Of a stretch of DNA of 64,000 nucleotides, positions 26,904 to 35,326 are shown in pieces. Both the position numbers and the translations under genes were made by a program. The notes below the pieces were generated by a model. The model had not been told where the DNA came from. It saw nothing but the letters and a program-made list of their open reading frames with translations, and did not search any database. This DNA is from Halosimplex rubrum (GTDB lineage Archaea; Halobacteriota; Halobacteria; Halobacteriales; Haloarculaceae): positions 2,046,001 through 2,110,000 of the forward strand of contig NZ_CP058910.1 in assembly GCF_013415885.1 (NCBI RefSeq), given 5' to 3'. The stretch's first letter is position 1, and every line of letters starts with the position of its first letter.

Positions 26904-28570
26904 CGGGACACCTCCTCGGCCTCGGCGGGAGCGCTCCCCTCCTCGTCCGCGGCCTCGGACTCCGAGACCTCGATGGCTTCGAGCGCGTCGAGGACGCCGC
27001 GCATCTTCTGCTCGGTCTCCTCGTACTCGCTGGTCGGGTCGCTGTCGGCGACGATACCGGCGCCGGCCTGGACGGTGACGCGGTCGGCGCTGTCGGCCGC
27101 TTCGTCGGGGATCTCGACGCCGTAGCGGCTGTCGAGGTCCTCGACGGTCGCGGTGCGGATGACGATGGCGAGTTCGGCGTCGCCAGTCCAGGTGAAGTAA
27201 CCGACGCCGCCGCCGTAGGGGCCTCTGGGAGTCCGCTCCAGGTCGTCGATGATCTCCATCGCGCGGATCTTCGGCGCGCCCGAGAGCGTCCCGGCGGGGA
27301 AGGAAGCGCGGGCCGCGTCGAAGGCGTCGGCGTCGTCGGCCAGGGTCCCGGTCACCGTCGACTCGATGTGCTGGACGTGGCTGTACTTGAGGACGCTCAT
27401 GAACTCCTCGACGCGGACGCTTCCGGGTTCGGCGACGCGGCGCACGTCGTTGCGCGCCAGGTCGACGAGCATCGTGTGTTCGGCGCGTTCCTTCCCGTCG
27501 GCGAGCATCTCCCCGGCCAGCCGTCGGTCCTCGACCGGGCTGGTCCCGCGGGAACAGGTGCCGGCGATGGGGTTCGAGAGCACGCGGTCCCCGCGCACCG
27601 CGACCAGCGTCTCCGGGCTGGCGCCGACGACCGAGAGGCCGTCGTAGTCGAGGACGTACATGTACGGCGAGGGGTTGACCGAGCGCAGCGACTCGTACAG
27701 TCCCAGCGGGTCCACGTCGCCGTACAGCTCGCGCGTCCGCGAGATGACGCCCTGGTAGATGTCGCCCGCGAGGACGTGTTCCTTGGCTTTCTCGACGGCG
27801 TCCTCGTACTCGTCCTGCGGGCCGGCCGTCTCGCCGTCGCGGACGAATCCGCCCGTCTCCAGGTCGGTGGCGCCGTCGAGCAGGTCGGCGACGCGCTCGG
27901 CCTCCCGCTCCAGCTCGTCGTAGCGGGCGGCGGCGTCGTCGCCGGGTTCGAGGATCGGCGTGTGTACCAGCGAGACGCTGTCCTCGACCTCGTCGAAGAC
28001 CAACGTGGTCGTCGTGAGGACGAACTGGGCGTCGGGGTACCGGGAGTCCGGATGCTCCAGGCCGACCTCGTCGAGCCAGCAGTCGTAGACGGCGTCGTAG
28101 CCGAGGAAGCCGACGAGCCCGCCTTCGAAGTGCTCGCGGTCCATGTCGGGGAACCCGCGGCGCTGTACGTCGGGCATCGCGCCGCGGACGCTGTCGAGCG
28201 TGTCGCCGCCGTCGGCGTCGAAGAGGGTGTCGTAGCGGTCGTCGAACGTCTCGACGGTCGCGCCGTCGGCGTCGACGGTGACGACGCCCTTCGGGTCGTA
28301 ACCGACGAACGAGTAGCGGGCGTGTCGGTCCTCCGTCGTGGGCGCGAACGCGCCGTCGGGGTCGCTGGAGGCGACCTTCTCGGCGCTCTCCAGCAGGAAC
28401 GTGTAGTCGGCGCCCTCGATGTCGGTGGTCCGGCCCGAGAGCGCGGCGTAGGCGTCCAGCGGCCCCAGGTCGGTGTCGAGCTCGACCGCGGCACGGACGA
28501 CCACCGGCTCGTCGGCGTCGGCCAGCTCGACGAACTCGTCTTTCGACGGTTCGAGCGCGCGGTCGCTCAC
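26900..28570 (-). CDS. trpE: Anthranilate synthase component I
   Basis: 556-residue chorismate-binding subunit. The tryptophan-feedback motif near the N-terminus appears as FLLESAEK (the LLES element), and the catalytic half contains GDIYQGVISRTRELY, NPIAGTCSRG, VDLARNDV and the SFPAGTLSGAPKIRAME block with the magnesium-binding acids. The GTG start at 28570 overlaps the trpF stop by 4 nt (GTGA). A repetitive acidic C-terminal tail follows the catalytic domain. Confidence 0.95.
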   Translation of the reverse strand: MSDRALEPSKDEFVELADADEPVVVRAAVELDTDLGPLDAYAALSGRTTDIEGADYTFLLESAEKVASSDPDGAFAPTTEDRHARYSFVGYDPKGVVTVDADGATVETFDDRYDTLFDADGGDTLDSVRGAMPDVQRRGFPDMDREHFEGGLVGFLGYDAVYDCWLDEVGLEHPDSRYPDAQFVLTTTTLVFDEVEDSVSLVHTPILEPGDDAAARYDELEREAERVADLLDGATDLETGGFVRDGETAGPQDEYEDAVEKAKEHVLAGDIYQGVISRTRELYGDVDPLGLYESLRSVNPSPYMYVLDYDGLSVVGASPETLVAVRGDRVLSNPIAGTCSRGTSPVEDRRLAGEMLADGKERAEHTMLVDLARNDVRRVAEPGSVRVEEFMSVLKYSHVQHIESTVTGTLADDADAFDAARASFPAGTLSGAPKIRAMEIIDDLERTPRGPYGGGVGYFTWTGDAELAIVIRTATVEDLDSRYGVEIPDEAADSADRVTVQAGAGIVADSDPTSEYEETEQKMRGVLDALEAIEVSESEAADEEGSAPAEAEEVSR

Positions 28571-29256
28571 GCGGCCACCTCCCGCCGCCGCGCCGCGGCG
28601 ACGAACGAGCGGACCGTCTCCGGGTCCTTCTCGCCGCCGACGCGGCTCCCGTCGCCGTCGACCCGTTCGACGCCCGTCGCCACGTCGACACCGAACGGTC
28701 GAACGGTTTCGACGGCCGCGGCGACGTTCTCGGGGGTGAGTCCGCCGGCGAGGATCACGGGCACGTCCAGGTCGGCGACGACCTCGCGGGTACGCTCCCA
28801 GTCGTGGGTCTCGCCGGTGCCGCCGCCACCCTCGGCGTCGACCGAATCGACCAGCAGGGCGTCCGCGGCGTCGGCGTAGTCGGCGATATCGTCGGCCTCG
28901 GCGTCGACCGCGACGACCAGGTCCTGACTCAGACGGTGGCCGAGCGCGCCGAGTTCGCCCGGCGAGAGCCCGCCGTGGACCTGCACGGCGTCCGGTTCGA
29001 CGGTCGCCGCGAGGTCGACCGCGGCCTCGACGGTCGTCGGCATCGTCACCAGCACACCGGTCACCAGCGGCGGGACGCCAGCGAGGAGGTCGCCAGCGGT
29101 ATCGGCGTCGACCTCCCGGGGGGTGTCGACGGGCACGTCGCTGATGACGCCCACCGCGTCGGCGCCCGCGGCGACGACGGCCTCGCGGTCGGTCTCGCGG
29201 GTGACCCCGCAGACCTTGACGCGGGCGTCCGGGCGGTCGTCGGTGGCGTCGCTCAT
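28567..29256 (-). CDS. trpF: Phosphoribosylanthranilate isomerase
   Basis: 229-residue TIM-barrel enzyme of the tryptophan pathway. The catalytic Cys is in KVCGVTRETD (position about 16), the catalytic Asp is in VDSVDAEGGGGTGETHDW, and the phosphate-binding turn is ILAGGLTPENV. The end GVDVATGVER is typical. It is coupled to trpD upstream and trpE downstream through 4-nt overlaps. Confidence 0.93.
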   Translation of the reverse strand: MSDATDDRPDARVKVCGVTRETDREAVVAAGADAVGVISDVPVDTPREVDADTAGDLLAGVPPLVTGVLVTMPTTVEAAVDLAATVEPDAVQVHGGLSPGELGALGHRLSQDLVVAVDAEADDIADYADAADALLVDSVDAEGGGGTGETHDWERTREVVADLDVPVILAGGLTPENVAAAVETVRPFGVDVATGVERVDGDGSRVGGEKDPETVRSFVAAARRREVAA

Positions 29257-30278
29257 TGGCCCCCGTCGGCGGCGACGCGGCTGGTGACCTCCCGAAGGTC
29301 GTCGAGCTTCGCGGCGGCGTCGCCGGCGTCGATGGCGTCGGCGGCGGCCTCGACGCCGCCCTCCAGCGAGTCGGCCATGCCGGCGACGTAGACGGCCGCG
29401 CCGGCGTTCGCGAGGATGATGTCGCGCTTTGCGCCGGTGACCGTGCCGTCGACGATACCCTGCAGGTCCGCGGCGTTCTCCGCGGGCGTGCCGCCCGAGA
29501 CGGCCTCGATGTCGTGGGTCTCCAGCCCGAGGTCCTCGGGGGTGATCGTGTACTCGGTGACCTCACCGGCTTTCACTTCGGCGACGGCGGTCTCGTCGTG
29601 GATCGTGATCTCGTCCATCCCGGAGCCGTGGACGATCAGGGCGTGGTCGACCGGCATCTCGGCGACCGCGCGGCCGATCAGGCCGACGAGATCCGCGTCG
29701 TAGACGCCCATGACCTGCGCGTCGGCGCCGGCGGGGTTCGTGAGGGGGCCGAGCACGTTGAAGATGGTCCGCATCCCCACCTCGCGGCGCGGGCCGATGA
29801 CGGCCTTCATCGCCGGGTGGAACGCGGGGGCGTGCATGTAGCCGATGCCGGCCTCCTCGACGGTCGCCTCGACGGCCTCGGGGTGGGTGTCCATGTCGAG
29901 GCCGACCTCCTCCAGCACGTCCGAGCTCCCCGACGACGAGGAGACGGAGTAGTTGCCGTGTTTGGCGATCGGGACGCCGGCGCCGGCGGCGACGATGGCG
30001 CTGGTCGTCGAGACGTTGATCGTGTCGTAGTCGTCGCCCCCGGTGCCGCAGGTGTCGACCAGCGGCGCCCGGTCGGGGTCGATGGTTCTGGCGGCCTCGC
30101 GCATCCCCTGGGCGAAGCCGGCGATCTCGGCCTCGGTCTCGCCCTTCGCGCGCAGCCCCGCCAGCAGCGCGCCGATCTGTGCCTCTGTCGCGTCCTCGAA
30201 GACGGCCGTCGCCGCCTCGCGAGCCTCCGCGAGCGTCAGGTCCTCGCCGTCCGTGACGGATTCGATGTATGCTTTCAT
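29253..30278 (-). CDS. trpD: Anthranilate phosphoribosyltransferase
   Basis: 341-residue enzyme that joins anthranilate to PRPP. The PRPP loop is DTCGTGGDDYDTINVST (about 76-92), then KHGNYSVSSSSGSSDVLE, and the metal-binding region DE(I)T in SGMDEITIHDET. It opens the trpDFEG operon, and a palindromic operator candidate lies in its promoter. Confidence 0.95.
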   Translation of the reverse strand: MKAYIESVTDGEDLTLAEAREAATAVFEDATEAQIGALLAGLRAKGETEAEIAGFAQGMREAARTIDPDRAPLVDTCGTGGDDYDTINVSTTSAIVAAGAGVPIAKHGNYSVSSSSGSSDVLEEVGLDMDTHPEAVEATVEEAGIGYMHAPAFHPAMKAVIGPRREVGMRTIFNVLGPLTNPAGADAQVMGVYDADLVGLIGRAVAEMPVDHALIVHGSGMDEITIHDETAVAEVKAGEVTEYTITPEDLGLETHDIEAVSGGTPAENAADLQGIVDGTVTGAKRDIILANAGAAVYVAGMADSLEGGVEAAADAIDAGDAAAKLDDLREVTSRVAADGGQ

Positions 30279-30308
30279 GTGTGTCTTCGATGGACTGTTT
30301 CGTTCTAC

Positions 30309-30338
30309 GATGTACGAATCAGTACATCAACTTAAGCG
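30309..30338 (-). promoter_or_regulatory. trpDFEG promoter with palindromic operator candidate
   Basis: On the minus strand a TATA candidate (CGCTTAAG, 30331-30338) is followed by the palindrome GATGTAC-N6-GTACATC (30309-30328), which lies between the TATA box and the predicted start site near 30307. A repressor bound here would block polymerase. The leader to the trpD ATG would be about 29 nt. Confidence 0.55.
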
Positions 30339-30521
30339 TATCGGGCGCGGTTCGCCCGGTCACCGGCGGGGCGGTAGTGCCCGCCGGGCGGCGAGGCGAG
30401 CGGCGAGACCGGGGGCGGTCGCGGCGGCCTCCCGGCGGTCGCTCGGCCGCTCGGCACCTTATTCTCAAAGTTTGTACCGCGGCAGAAGGGACTATATGAG
30501 TGTTCGGTATATTCTGGTGAC

Positions 30522-31988
30522 ATGCGACCGACCCTCAAGCGACGGATCGGGCTCGCGCTGGGTGGGCAGTTCGCTCACGCGTGCTATCAGGTGGTGGTCT
30601 TCCTGGTCGCGCCGGGGCTGTGGCCGGTGCTCGGCGGGATGGGCGTTCTCGCGGCCGCGGCGGGGTTCGCGTACGCCTACCGCGACATCGACCGGGCGCT
30701 CGACGAGCGAGCGAGCGAGCGCCGGGAACTGCAGACCGCGCTGACCGAGGCCGAGCGCGAGCGCGACGACCTCCGCTCGCGGCTGGACGACGCGGAGGCC
30801 GAACTGGTGGACCGCCGGGCGGGACCGGACGCCGGACCCACCGGGCCGGTCGTCGCGGCTCCGGACGGCGGTGTCCAGACCGCCGACGACGCCGCGCTGG
30901 CCGACTACGAGGGCAGCGTCCGAACGGCCGGGACGGCGCTGGGCGCGTTCGGCGACGGCGATCTGACCCAGCGGCTCGACGCCGACGACGACTCCGAGGC
31001 GCTCGCGGCCCTCGCGGCGGAGTTCAACGAGATGGCCGCGACCTTCGAGCAGACGTTCGAGGCGGCCGCCGGCTTCAGCGACGAGGTCGTCGGCTCCTCG
31101 GAGCAGGTGACGACCGCGACCCAGGCGGTGACCGACTCCAGCGAGAAGGTCGCCCAGCGCGTCGCCGAGATCGCCGACGTGTTCCACGATCAACACCAGC
31201 AGATCAGCGGGATCTCCGACGAGATGTCAGACATGTCGGCGACCGTCGAGGAGATCGCCGCCTCCTCCGACGAGGTCAAGGAGATGGCCGACCGGACCGA
31301 GCGCTCGACGGTCGAGGGGATCGAGGCCGGCCGCTCGGCGCGAGACACCATGGACGAGGCCCAGGACCAGATCGAGGGCGTCGTCGAGACGGTCACCGAA
31401 CTCGACGAGCGGATGGACGAGGTCGGCCAGATCGTCGACCTCATCGACGACATCGCCGAGCAGACCAACATCCTCGCGCTGAACGCCTCGATCGAGGCGG
31501 CCCACGCCTCGGCGGGCGCGAACGACAACGGCTTCGGCGTCGTCGCCGACGAGGTCAAGAGCCTCGCCGAGGAGACCAAAGACGCCACCGACGAGATCGC
31601 GGGGCTCATCGGCGAGATCCAGGACCAGACCGACGAGACCGTCGAGGAGATCACCGACATGCAGTCGACCATCGACGAGGGCAAAGACACGGTCGGCGAG
31701 GGCCTGGACGCCCTCGAATCGATCCTCGAACACGTCCAGCAGACCGCCTCGGGCGTCACCGAGATCTCCAACGCCACCGACGACCAGGCCGCCTCCTCGG
31801 AGGAGGTCGCCGCCATCGCCGACGAGGCCGCCGAGACCAGCAAAGAGAACGTCGAGGTGGCCGAGGAGGTCGCCGCCATCGCCGAGGAGCAGAACCTCGC
31901 GCTCTCGGAGATGTACGTCAACGCGAAGATGCTCACGATGCGCGCCGAGCAGCTCTCGGCGCTGTTCGAGGGCTACGAGACCGAGTAG
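30522..31988 (+). CDS. Methyl-accepting transducer (Htr-type)
   Basis: 488-residue chemotaxis or phototaxis-type signal transducer. Two hydrophobic N-terminal segments (about 10-32 and 33-50) anchor it with almost no outer loop, so it probably senses a cytoplasmic cue or a partner protein. A HAMP-like part (about 105-175, with GDLTQRLDADDDSEAL) leads into the signalling domain, whose hairpin tip is VGQIVDLIDDIAEQTNILALNASIEAAHA (CheA/CheW contact). Methylation-type Glu/Gln pairs flank it. A CheW gene lies 10 kb downstream. Confidence 0.9.
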   Translation: MRPTLKRRIGLALGGQFAHACYQVVVFLVAPGLWPVLGGMGVLAAAAGFAYAYRDIDRALDERASERRELQTALTEAERERDDLRSRLDDAEAELVDRRAGPDAGPTGPVVAAPDGGVQTADDAALADYEGSVRTAGTALGAFGDGDLTQRLDADDDSEALAALAAEFNEMAATFEQTFEAAAGFSDEVVGSSEQVTTATQAVTDSSEKVAQRVAEIADVFHDQHQQISGISDEMSDMSATVEEIAASSDEVKEMADRTERSTVEGIEAGRSARDTMDEAQDQIEGVVETVTELDERMDEVGQIVDLIDDIAEQTNILALNASIEAAHASAGANDNGFGVVADEVKSLAEETKDATDEIAGLIGEIQDQTDETVEEITDMQSTIDEGKDTVGEGLDALESILEHVQQTASGVTEISNATDDQAASSEEVAAIADEAAETSKENVEVAEEVAAIAEEQNLALSEMYVNAKMLTMRAEQLSALFEGYETE

Positions 31989-32005
31989 GGTCGAGCGCTC
32001 CCGGA

Positions 32006-32229
32006 TCGGGTCGGGTCGGGTCGGGTCGGGTCGGGTCGGGTCGGGTCGGGTCGGGTCGGGTCGGGTCGGGTCGGGTCGGGTCGGGTCGGGTCGGGTCGGG
32101 TCGGGTCGGGTCGGGTCGGGTCGGGTCGGGTCGGGTCGGGTCGGGTCGGGTCGGGTCGGGTCGGGTCGGGTCGGGTCGGGTCGGGTCGGGTCGGGTCGGG
32201 TCGGGTCGGGTCGGGTCGGGTCGGGTCGG
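32006..32229 (+). repeat. TCGGG pentanucleotide tract, 44 perfect copies
   Basis: TCGGG is repeated 44 times without a single mismatch (32006-32225), plus a partial unit TCGG. It begins 17 nt after the transducer stop and ends about 57 nt before the TATA box of the next gene. The G-rich strand carries GGG every 5 nt, so it can in principle form G-quadruplexes. Because 5 is not a multiple of 3, the open frames across it are artefacts of the repeat. Confidence 0.97.
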
Positions 32230-32318
32230 TCCCGGTCGCTGCGGTCCGTTTGCTCCCACCGCGCCGTTCGGCGCCGTCTCGCGACGCCTTTAACTCCCGC
32301 TGCCGAGCAGTACCGACC

Positions 32319-33410
32319 ATGTCCCACACCGACGCGGTCCGCGAGCGACTCGACGCGTATCTCGCAGCGAACGGTCTGGAAGCCGTCTGGTTCGCCCGCC
32401 CGCCCTCGTTCGCGTGGCTGACCGGCGGGAACAACGTCGTCGACCGCGCCGCGGACGTCGGCGTCGCCGCCGCCGGCTACGACGGCGACGGCCTCACCGT
32501 CGTCACCGACAACATCGAAGCGAAGCGCCTCGTCGACGAGGAACTCCCCGCCGACGCGACCGTCGAGACCGTCGACTGGCACGAGGCGGACCTCCCCGAA
32601 GCCGTCGAACGGTACAGCCCGACGCCGGCGGCCGCCGACTTCGACGTGCCGGGCTTCGAGTCGGTCGACCCGACCGACCTGCGCCAGCCGCTGACCGACG
32701 CCGACGTCGAGCGGTTCCGCGCGCTCGGCGCGGACGCGGCCGAGGTCGTCGAGGGCGTCGTGCGCGAGGCCAGCGCCGACGACACCGAGCGCGAGGTCGG
32801 CGGGCGCCTGCGCGACCGGCTGTTCGCCCGCGGCATCGACTCGCCGGTGGTCCTCGTCGGGAGCGGCGAGCGTACCCGGAAGTACCGCCACTACACGACC
32901 CGTGACAACGAACTCGGCGACTACGCGCTGGTCTCCGTGACGGCGGTCCGCGACGGCCTCCACGCGAGTATCACCCGCTCGGTCGCTTTCGACGCGCCGG
33001 AGTGGCTCGACGAGCGCACCGAGGCCGCCATGCGCGTCGAGGCGAGCGCCCTCGCCGCCACGCAGCGGGTCGGGCGCGACGACGGTACCGCCGGCGACGT
33101 GTTCGACGGCATCGAAGACGCCTACGCCGCGGTCGGCTACGAGGGCGAGTGGCGCAACCACCATCAGGGCGGCGCCGCGGCCTACGCCGGCCGCGAGTGG
33201 TTCGGGACGCCCGACTCGGCGGCGTCGGTCCACCTGCCGATGACCTACGCCTACAACCCCACGGTCCAGGGCGCGAAAAGCGAGGACACCCACCTCGTCA
33301 CCGACGACGGGATCGAACTGCTGACGGGCACCGGCGACTGGCCGACCGAGACCGTCGAACCCGTCGGCGACGGCCCCGCGATGGACCGCCACGCCGTCCT
33401 CCACCGCTGA
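32319..33410 (+). CDS. M24-fold (Xaa-Pro aminopeptidase-like) protein without visible metal ligands
   Basis: 363-residue protein. The N-terminal half resembles the creatinase/prolidase N-domain (VWFARPPSFAWLTGGNN), and the C-terminal half the M24 'pita-bread' domain. The expected metal site is missing: the region that should read SDxTRT is ASITRSVAF, and the usual HGxGHxxG is HHQGGAAAYAGREWF. The protein may be a pseudo-enzyme or use another mechanism. A TATA box (CTTTAACT, about 32288-32295) 28 nt upstream supports the ATG at 32319. Confidence 0.65.
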   Translation: MSHTDAVRERLDAYLAANGLEAVWFARPPSFAWLTGGNNVVDRAADVGVAAAGYDGDGLTVVTDNIEAKRLVDEELPADATVETVDWHEADLPEAVERYSPTPAAADFDVPGFESVDPTDLRQPLTDADVERFRALGADAAEVVEGVVREASADDTEREVGGRLRDRLFARGIDSPVVLVGSGERTRKYRHYTTRDNELGDYALVSVTAVRDGLHASITRSVAFDAPEWLDERTEAAMRVEASALAATQRVGRDDGTAGDVFDGIEDAYAAVGYEGEWRNHHQGGAAAYAGREWFGTPDSAASVHLPMTYAYNPTVQGAKSEDTHLVTDDGIELLTGTGDWPTETVEPVGDGPAMDRHAVLHR

Positions 33411-33448
33411 ACGCCGCGCCGTTCACTATCGCGACCCTCGCGCCCCTC

Positions 33449-33501
33449 CCGTTTTCGAGACGTTCACGCGCCGCTCGCGAGCGTCGCGAGTCGGAAAACG
33501 G
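33449..33501. terminator. Possible bidirectional terminator between converging genes
   Basis: CCGTTTTC (33449-33456) and GAAAACGG (33494-33501) are exact reverse complements flanking a GC-rich spacer, so a T-run follows the stem start in both directions. It sits between the M24-like gene (plus) and the zinc-ribbon gene (minus). Confidence 0.35.
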
Positions 33502-33512
33502 CCCGAGCCCGA

Positions 33513-33683
33513 TCAGTCGTCGTCGGCGACTGCGCCGGCCGCCGCCGTCTCGCCGGCCGTCACGCGATACGCGGGCTTTCGAACGATCTCCGTCCGGTGG
33601 CAGCGAGCGCAGACGTACTCCGTCAGCTTCGTCGTCTCGTCGTTGTGGCTCATGCGCTCGCCGCAGTTCGGGCACTCGGGCAT
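33513..33683 (-). CDS. Small zinc-ribbon protein
   Basis: 56 residues with two CxxC pairs (CPNC near residue 4 and CARC near residue 28), spaced as in zinc ribbons, and an Ala-rich acidic tail. The start at 33683 (MPECPNCGERM) is preferred to an upstream ATG at 33707 because the palindromic TATA box at 33709-33718 lies 31 nt upstream. Small zinc-finger proteins are frequent in haloarchaea and often regulate stress or biofilm; no specific role can be assigned. Confidence 0.7.
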   Translation of the reverse strand: MPECPNCGERMSHNDETTKLTEYVCARCHRTEIVRKPAYRVTAGETAAAGAVADDD

Positions 33684-33708
33684 TATATTCCTAATATGGT
33701 TCGGCATA

Positions 33709-33718
33709 CTATAAATAG
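33709..33718. promoter_or_regulatory. Shared divergent TATA box
   Basis: CTATAAATAG is nearly palindromic. It is centred about 31 nt from the zinc-ribbon start on the minus strand and about 28 nt from a GTG (33742) on the plus strand, so it could serve both directions. Confidence 0.45.
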
Positions 33719-33741
33719 TTACGTTCCCGACTCTCGTCGGC

Positions 33742-33864
33742 GTGGATCGCGCGGTCGGCCCAGATGGACGGGCGTCGTCGGTCGGGGCAGTCGGGGTGGT
33801 CGGGGCAGTCAGGGCGGTCGGGGCGCCGTCGGCAGACGCGCGTCTGACTGAGCTTTACGTGTGA
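33742..33864 (+). CDS. Possible 40-residue leaderless ORF with VGA repeats
   Basis: A GTG start fits the TATA box at 33709-33718. The product is MDRAVGPDGRASS followed by five imperfect three-residue units (VGA VGV VGA VRA VGA) and a short tail ending LTELYV. The repeats come from five 9-bp units (33781-33825; consensus GTCGGGGCG). No homologue is recognised, and the repeat may simply be non-coding. Confidence 0.3.
   Translation: MDRAVGPDGRASSVGAVGVVGAVRAVGAPSADARLTELYV
33781..33825 (+). repeat. Five imperfect 9-bp tandem repeats
   Basis: Units GTCGGGGCA, GTCGGGGTG, GTCGGGGCA, GTCAGGGCG and GTCGGGGCG follow each other without gaps. They lie in a candidate small ORF and keep its frame. Confidence 0.8.
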
Positions 33865-33885
33865 TCTTTCGAAAGCAAGCCGTGG

Positions 33886-34077
33886 ATGGCACGATTCACG
33901 ATACAGTTGCCCGCCGGTCTCGCGGGCGACGGAACGGGCGCGGGCGAGCGGACTGTCACGGACGATCGGACGGGCGCGAACGGCGCGGCTCGCGGCGAGA
34001 CGCGAACGGACGGCGGCGAGGTCGACGCGGCGACCCGCGGGTTCGTCTCCTGGGTCGAGTGCTGGGCCGACGCGTAG
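33886..34077 (+). CDS. Small unknown protein
   Basis: 63 residues with a low-complexity Gly/Thr/Asp/Arg middle and a hydrophobic-aromatic end (RGFVSWVECWADA). A TATA candidate (GCTTTACG, about 33852-33859) lies about 30 nt before the ATG, in keeping with a leaderless gene. I do not recognise the family. Confidence 0.45.
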   Translation: MARFTIQLPAGLAGDGTGAGERTVTDDRTGANGAARGETRTDGGEVDAATRGFVSWVECWADA

Positions 34078-34092
34078 GTCGGCCGGCGATTC

Positions 34093-35127
34093 TCAGGCGT
34101 TGTCGACGAGGCGGCCGGCGATGCGCTGGGCGCCCAGCGACGGCGAGATGTCGGGGTGGTCGGCGGCGACGGCCTCGACCTCGCGGTCGAGTTCCTCGCT
34201 GACCCGCTTTTCGAACTCCTCGACGATGCCGGGGATGCAGGCCATGCCCCCGGTGAGGACGATGCGGTTGTCCAGCGCCAGCTGGTAGACCTTCATGTAG
34301 TCGTTGGCCAGTTCCGGGAGGAACGTGTTGCAGAACTCCTCGACGGCGTCGTCGAGGTACTCGTTGCAGGCGTCCATGACGCTGCGCTCGATGGTGAACT
34401 CGTGGGCGCCGCCGCCGGGCTGCTGGATGATGTCCGTGAACGGCTCGAACTCGTCGAAGTCGGCGTGTTCCTCCTTGTACTCCCGGGCGGTCTGGGTGTC
34501 GATGTTGACCCGGCCCTGGGTCTCCTCCTCGACGTAGTTGGCGATCATCCGGTCGACTTCGTTGCCGGTGACGGCGCCGGTCGTGAACGGCGCGAGCTGT
34601 TCGCCGCGGCGGTAGCCCGACGCCTCGAGGTTCGTCGACCCCATGTTGACGGCGACGAAGATATCCTCGATCGCTTCGAGGTCGTCGCCGCGGGCGGGGA
34701 TGGCGCCACAGAGCGACTCGGGGTAGCTCTCGACCAGCGCCTGCCCGATGGACGACTCCTCGATGACCTCCTCTAGGTTCTCCAGGCCCTCGGGGTTGTC
34801 GATGGTCGGGATGGCGTAGACGACGCCGCTGTTCTCGGGCACGTCGTTGGCGTCGATGACCTCCTCGAAGAACGTCTTCGTCAGCTCCGCGCGCTCCTCG
34901 TCCTCGGGCAGACCCGACCGGAGCATGAACTGGACCTCGTCGGGGTACTCCGTGGCCGCCTCCTCGCCGTAGAGGACCCGTTCCTCGCCCGTGAGAGCGT
35001 CCTCGTAGGTCGCCAGACAGGTCAGCGTCCGGATCGTCTGGATCTCGCCGTCGTCGTCGGGATAGGCGATCACCGTGCGGGTACTGCCGAGTTTCACGCC
35101 GATGGGCACCGGCTCGTCGTCGCTCAT
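34093..35127 (-). CDS. Actin/MreB/Hsp70-fold ATPase (salactin-like)
   Basis: 344-residue protein with the actin-fold nucleotide site: phosphate-1 loop GVKLGSTRTVIAY (about 9-21), phosphate-2 region VAVNMGSTNLEASGYRRGE, and adenosine motif VLTGGMACIPGI. It lacks MreB's membrane-binding features and the Hsp70 substrate domain. The size and haloarchaeal character suggest the group that includes salactin, a dynamically unstable filament from Halobacterium; that match is from memory and not verified. It is a single gene, divergent from the RND operon. Confidence 0.7.
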   Translation of the reverse strand: MSDDEPVPIGVKLGSTRTVIAYPDDDGEIQTIRTLTCLATYEDALTGEERVLYGEEAATEYPDEVQFMLRSGLPEDEERAELTKTFFEEVIDANDVPENSGVVYAIPTIDNPEGLENLEEVIEESSIGQALVESYPESLCGAIPARGDDLEAIEDIFVAVNMGSTNLEASGYRRGEQLAPFTTGAVTGNEVDRMIANYVEEETQGRVNIDTQTAREYKEEHADFDEFEPFTDIIQQPGGGAHEFTIERSVMDACNEYLDDAVEEFCNTFLPELANDYMKVYQLALDNRIVLTGGMACIPGIVEEFEKRVSEELDREVEAVAADHPDISPSLGAQRIAGRLVDNA

Positions 35128-35326
35128 GTCCCCGGCTTTACGGTCACCCCGGATAAATGTACCCCGTACATTATCGTTTCTGCGAACGTCGAACTCCTCG
35201 GAAATTAGGGACGGGCCGCCCGGAAATTAGCGGACAGGAGCCGTTCGGCATCCGTCCGCCCGAGACGAGCCGCGGCTCGAGCCGCGAGCCCGCCGCCCCG
35301 GGTTCGTCCGACCGCCGCTTCGGTAC

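Noticed and set aside
28804-30335. Plus-strand open frames opposite trpF and trpD
   Set aside because: Shadows of the trp genes; the minus-strand genes have all the family motifs.
32006-32229. CRISPR array
   Set aside because: Units are contiguous with no spacers; it is a simple pentanucleotide repeat. No cas genes or other arrays were seen.
30581-32293. 570-codon frame that runs through the transducer gene and the TCGGG tract
   Set aside because: An overlapping-frame artefact; the repeat has no stop in any frame, so it lengthens every frame entering it. The same holds for the minus-strand DPTRP frames.
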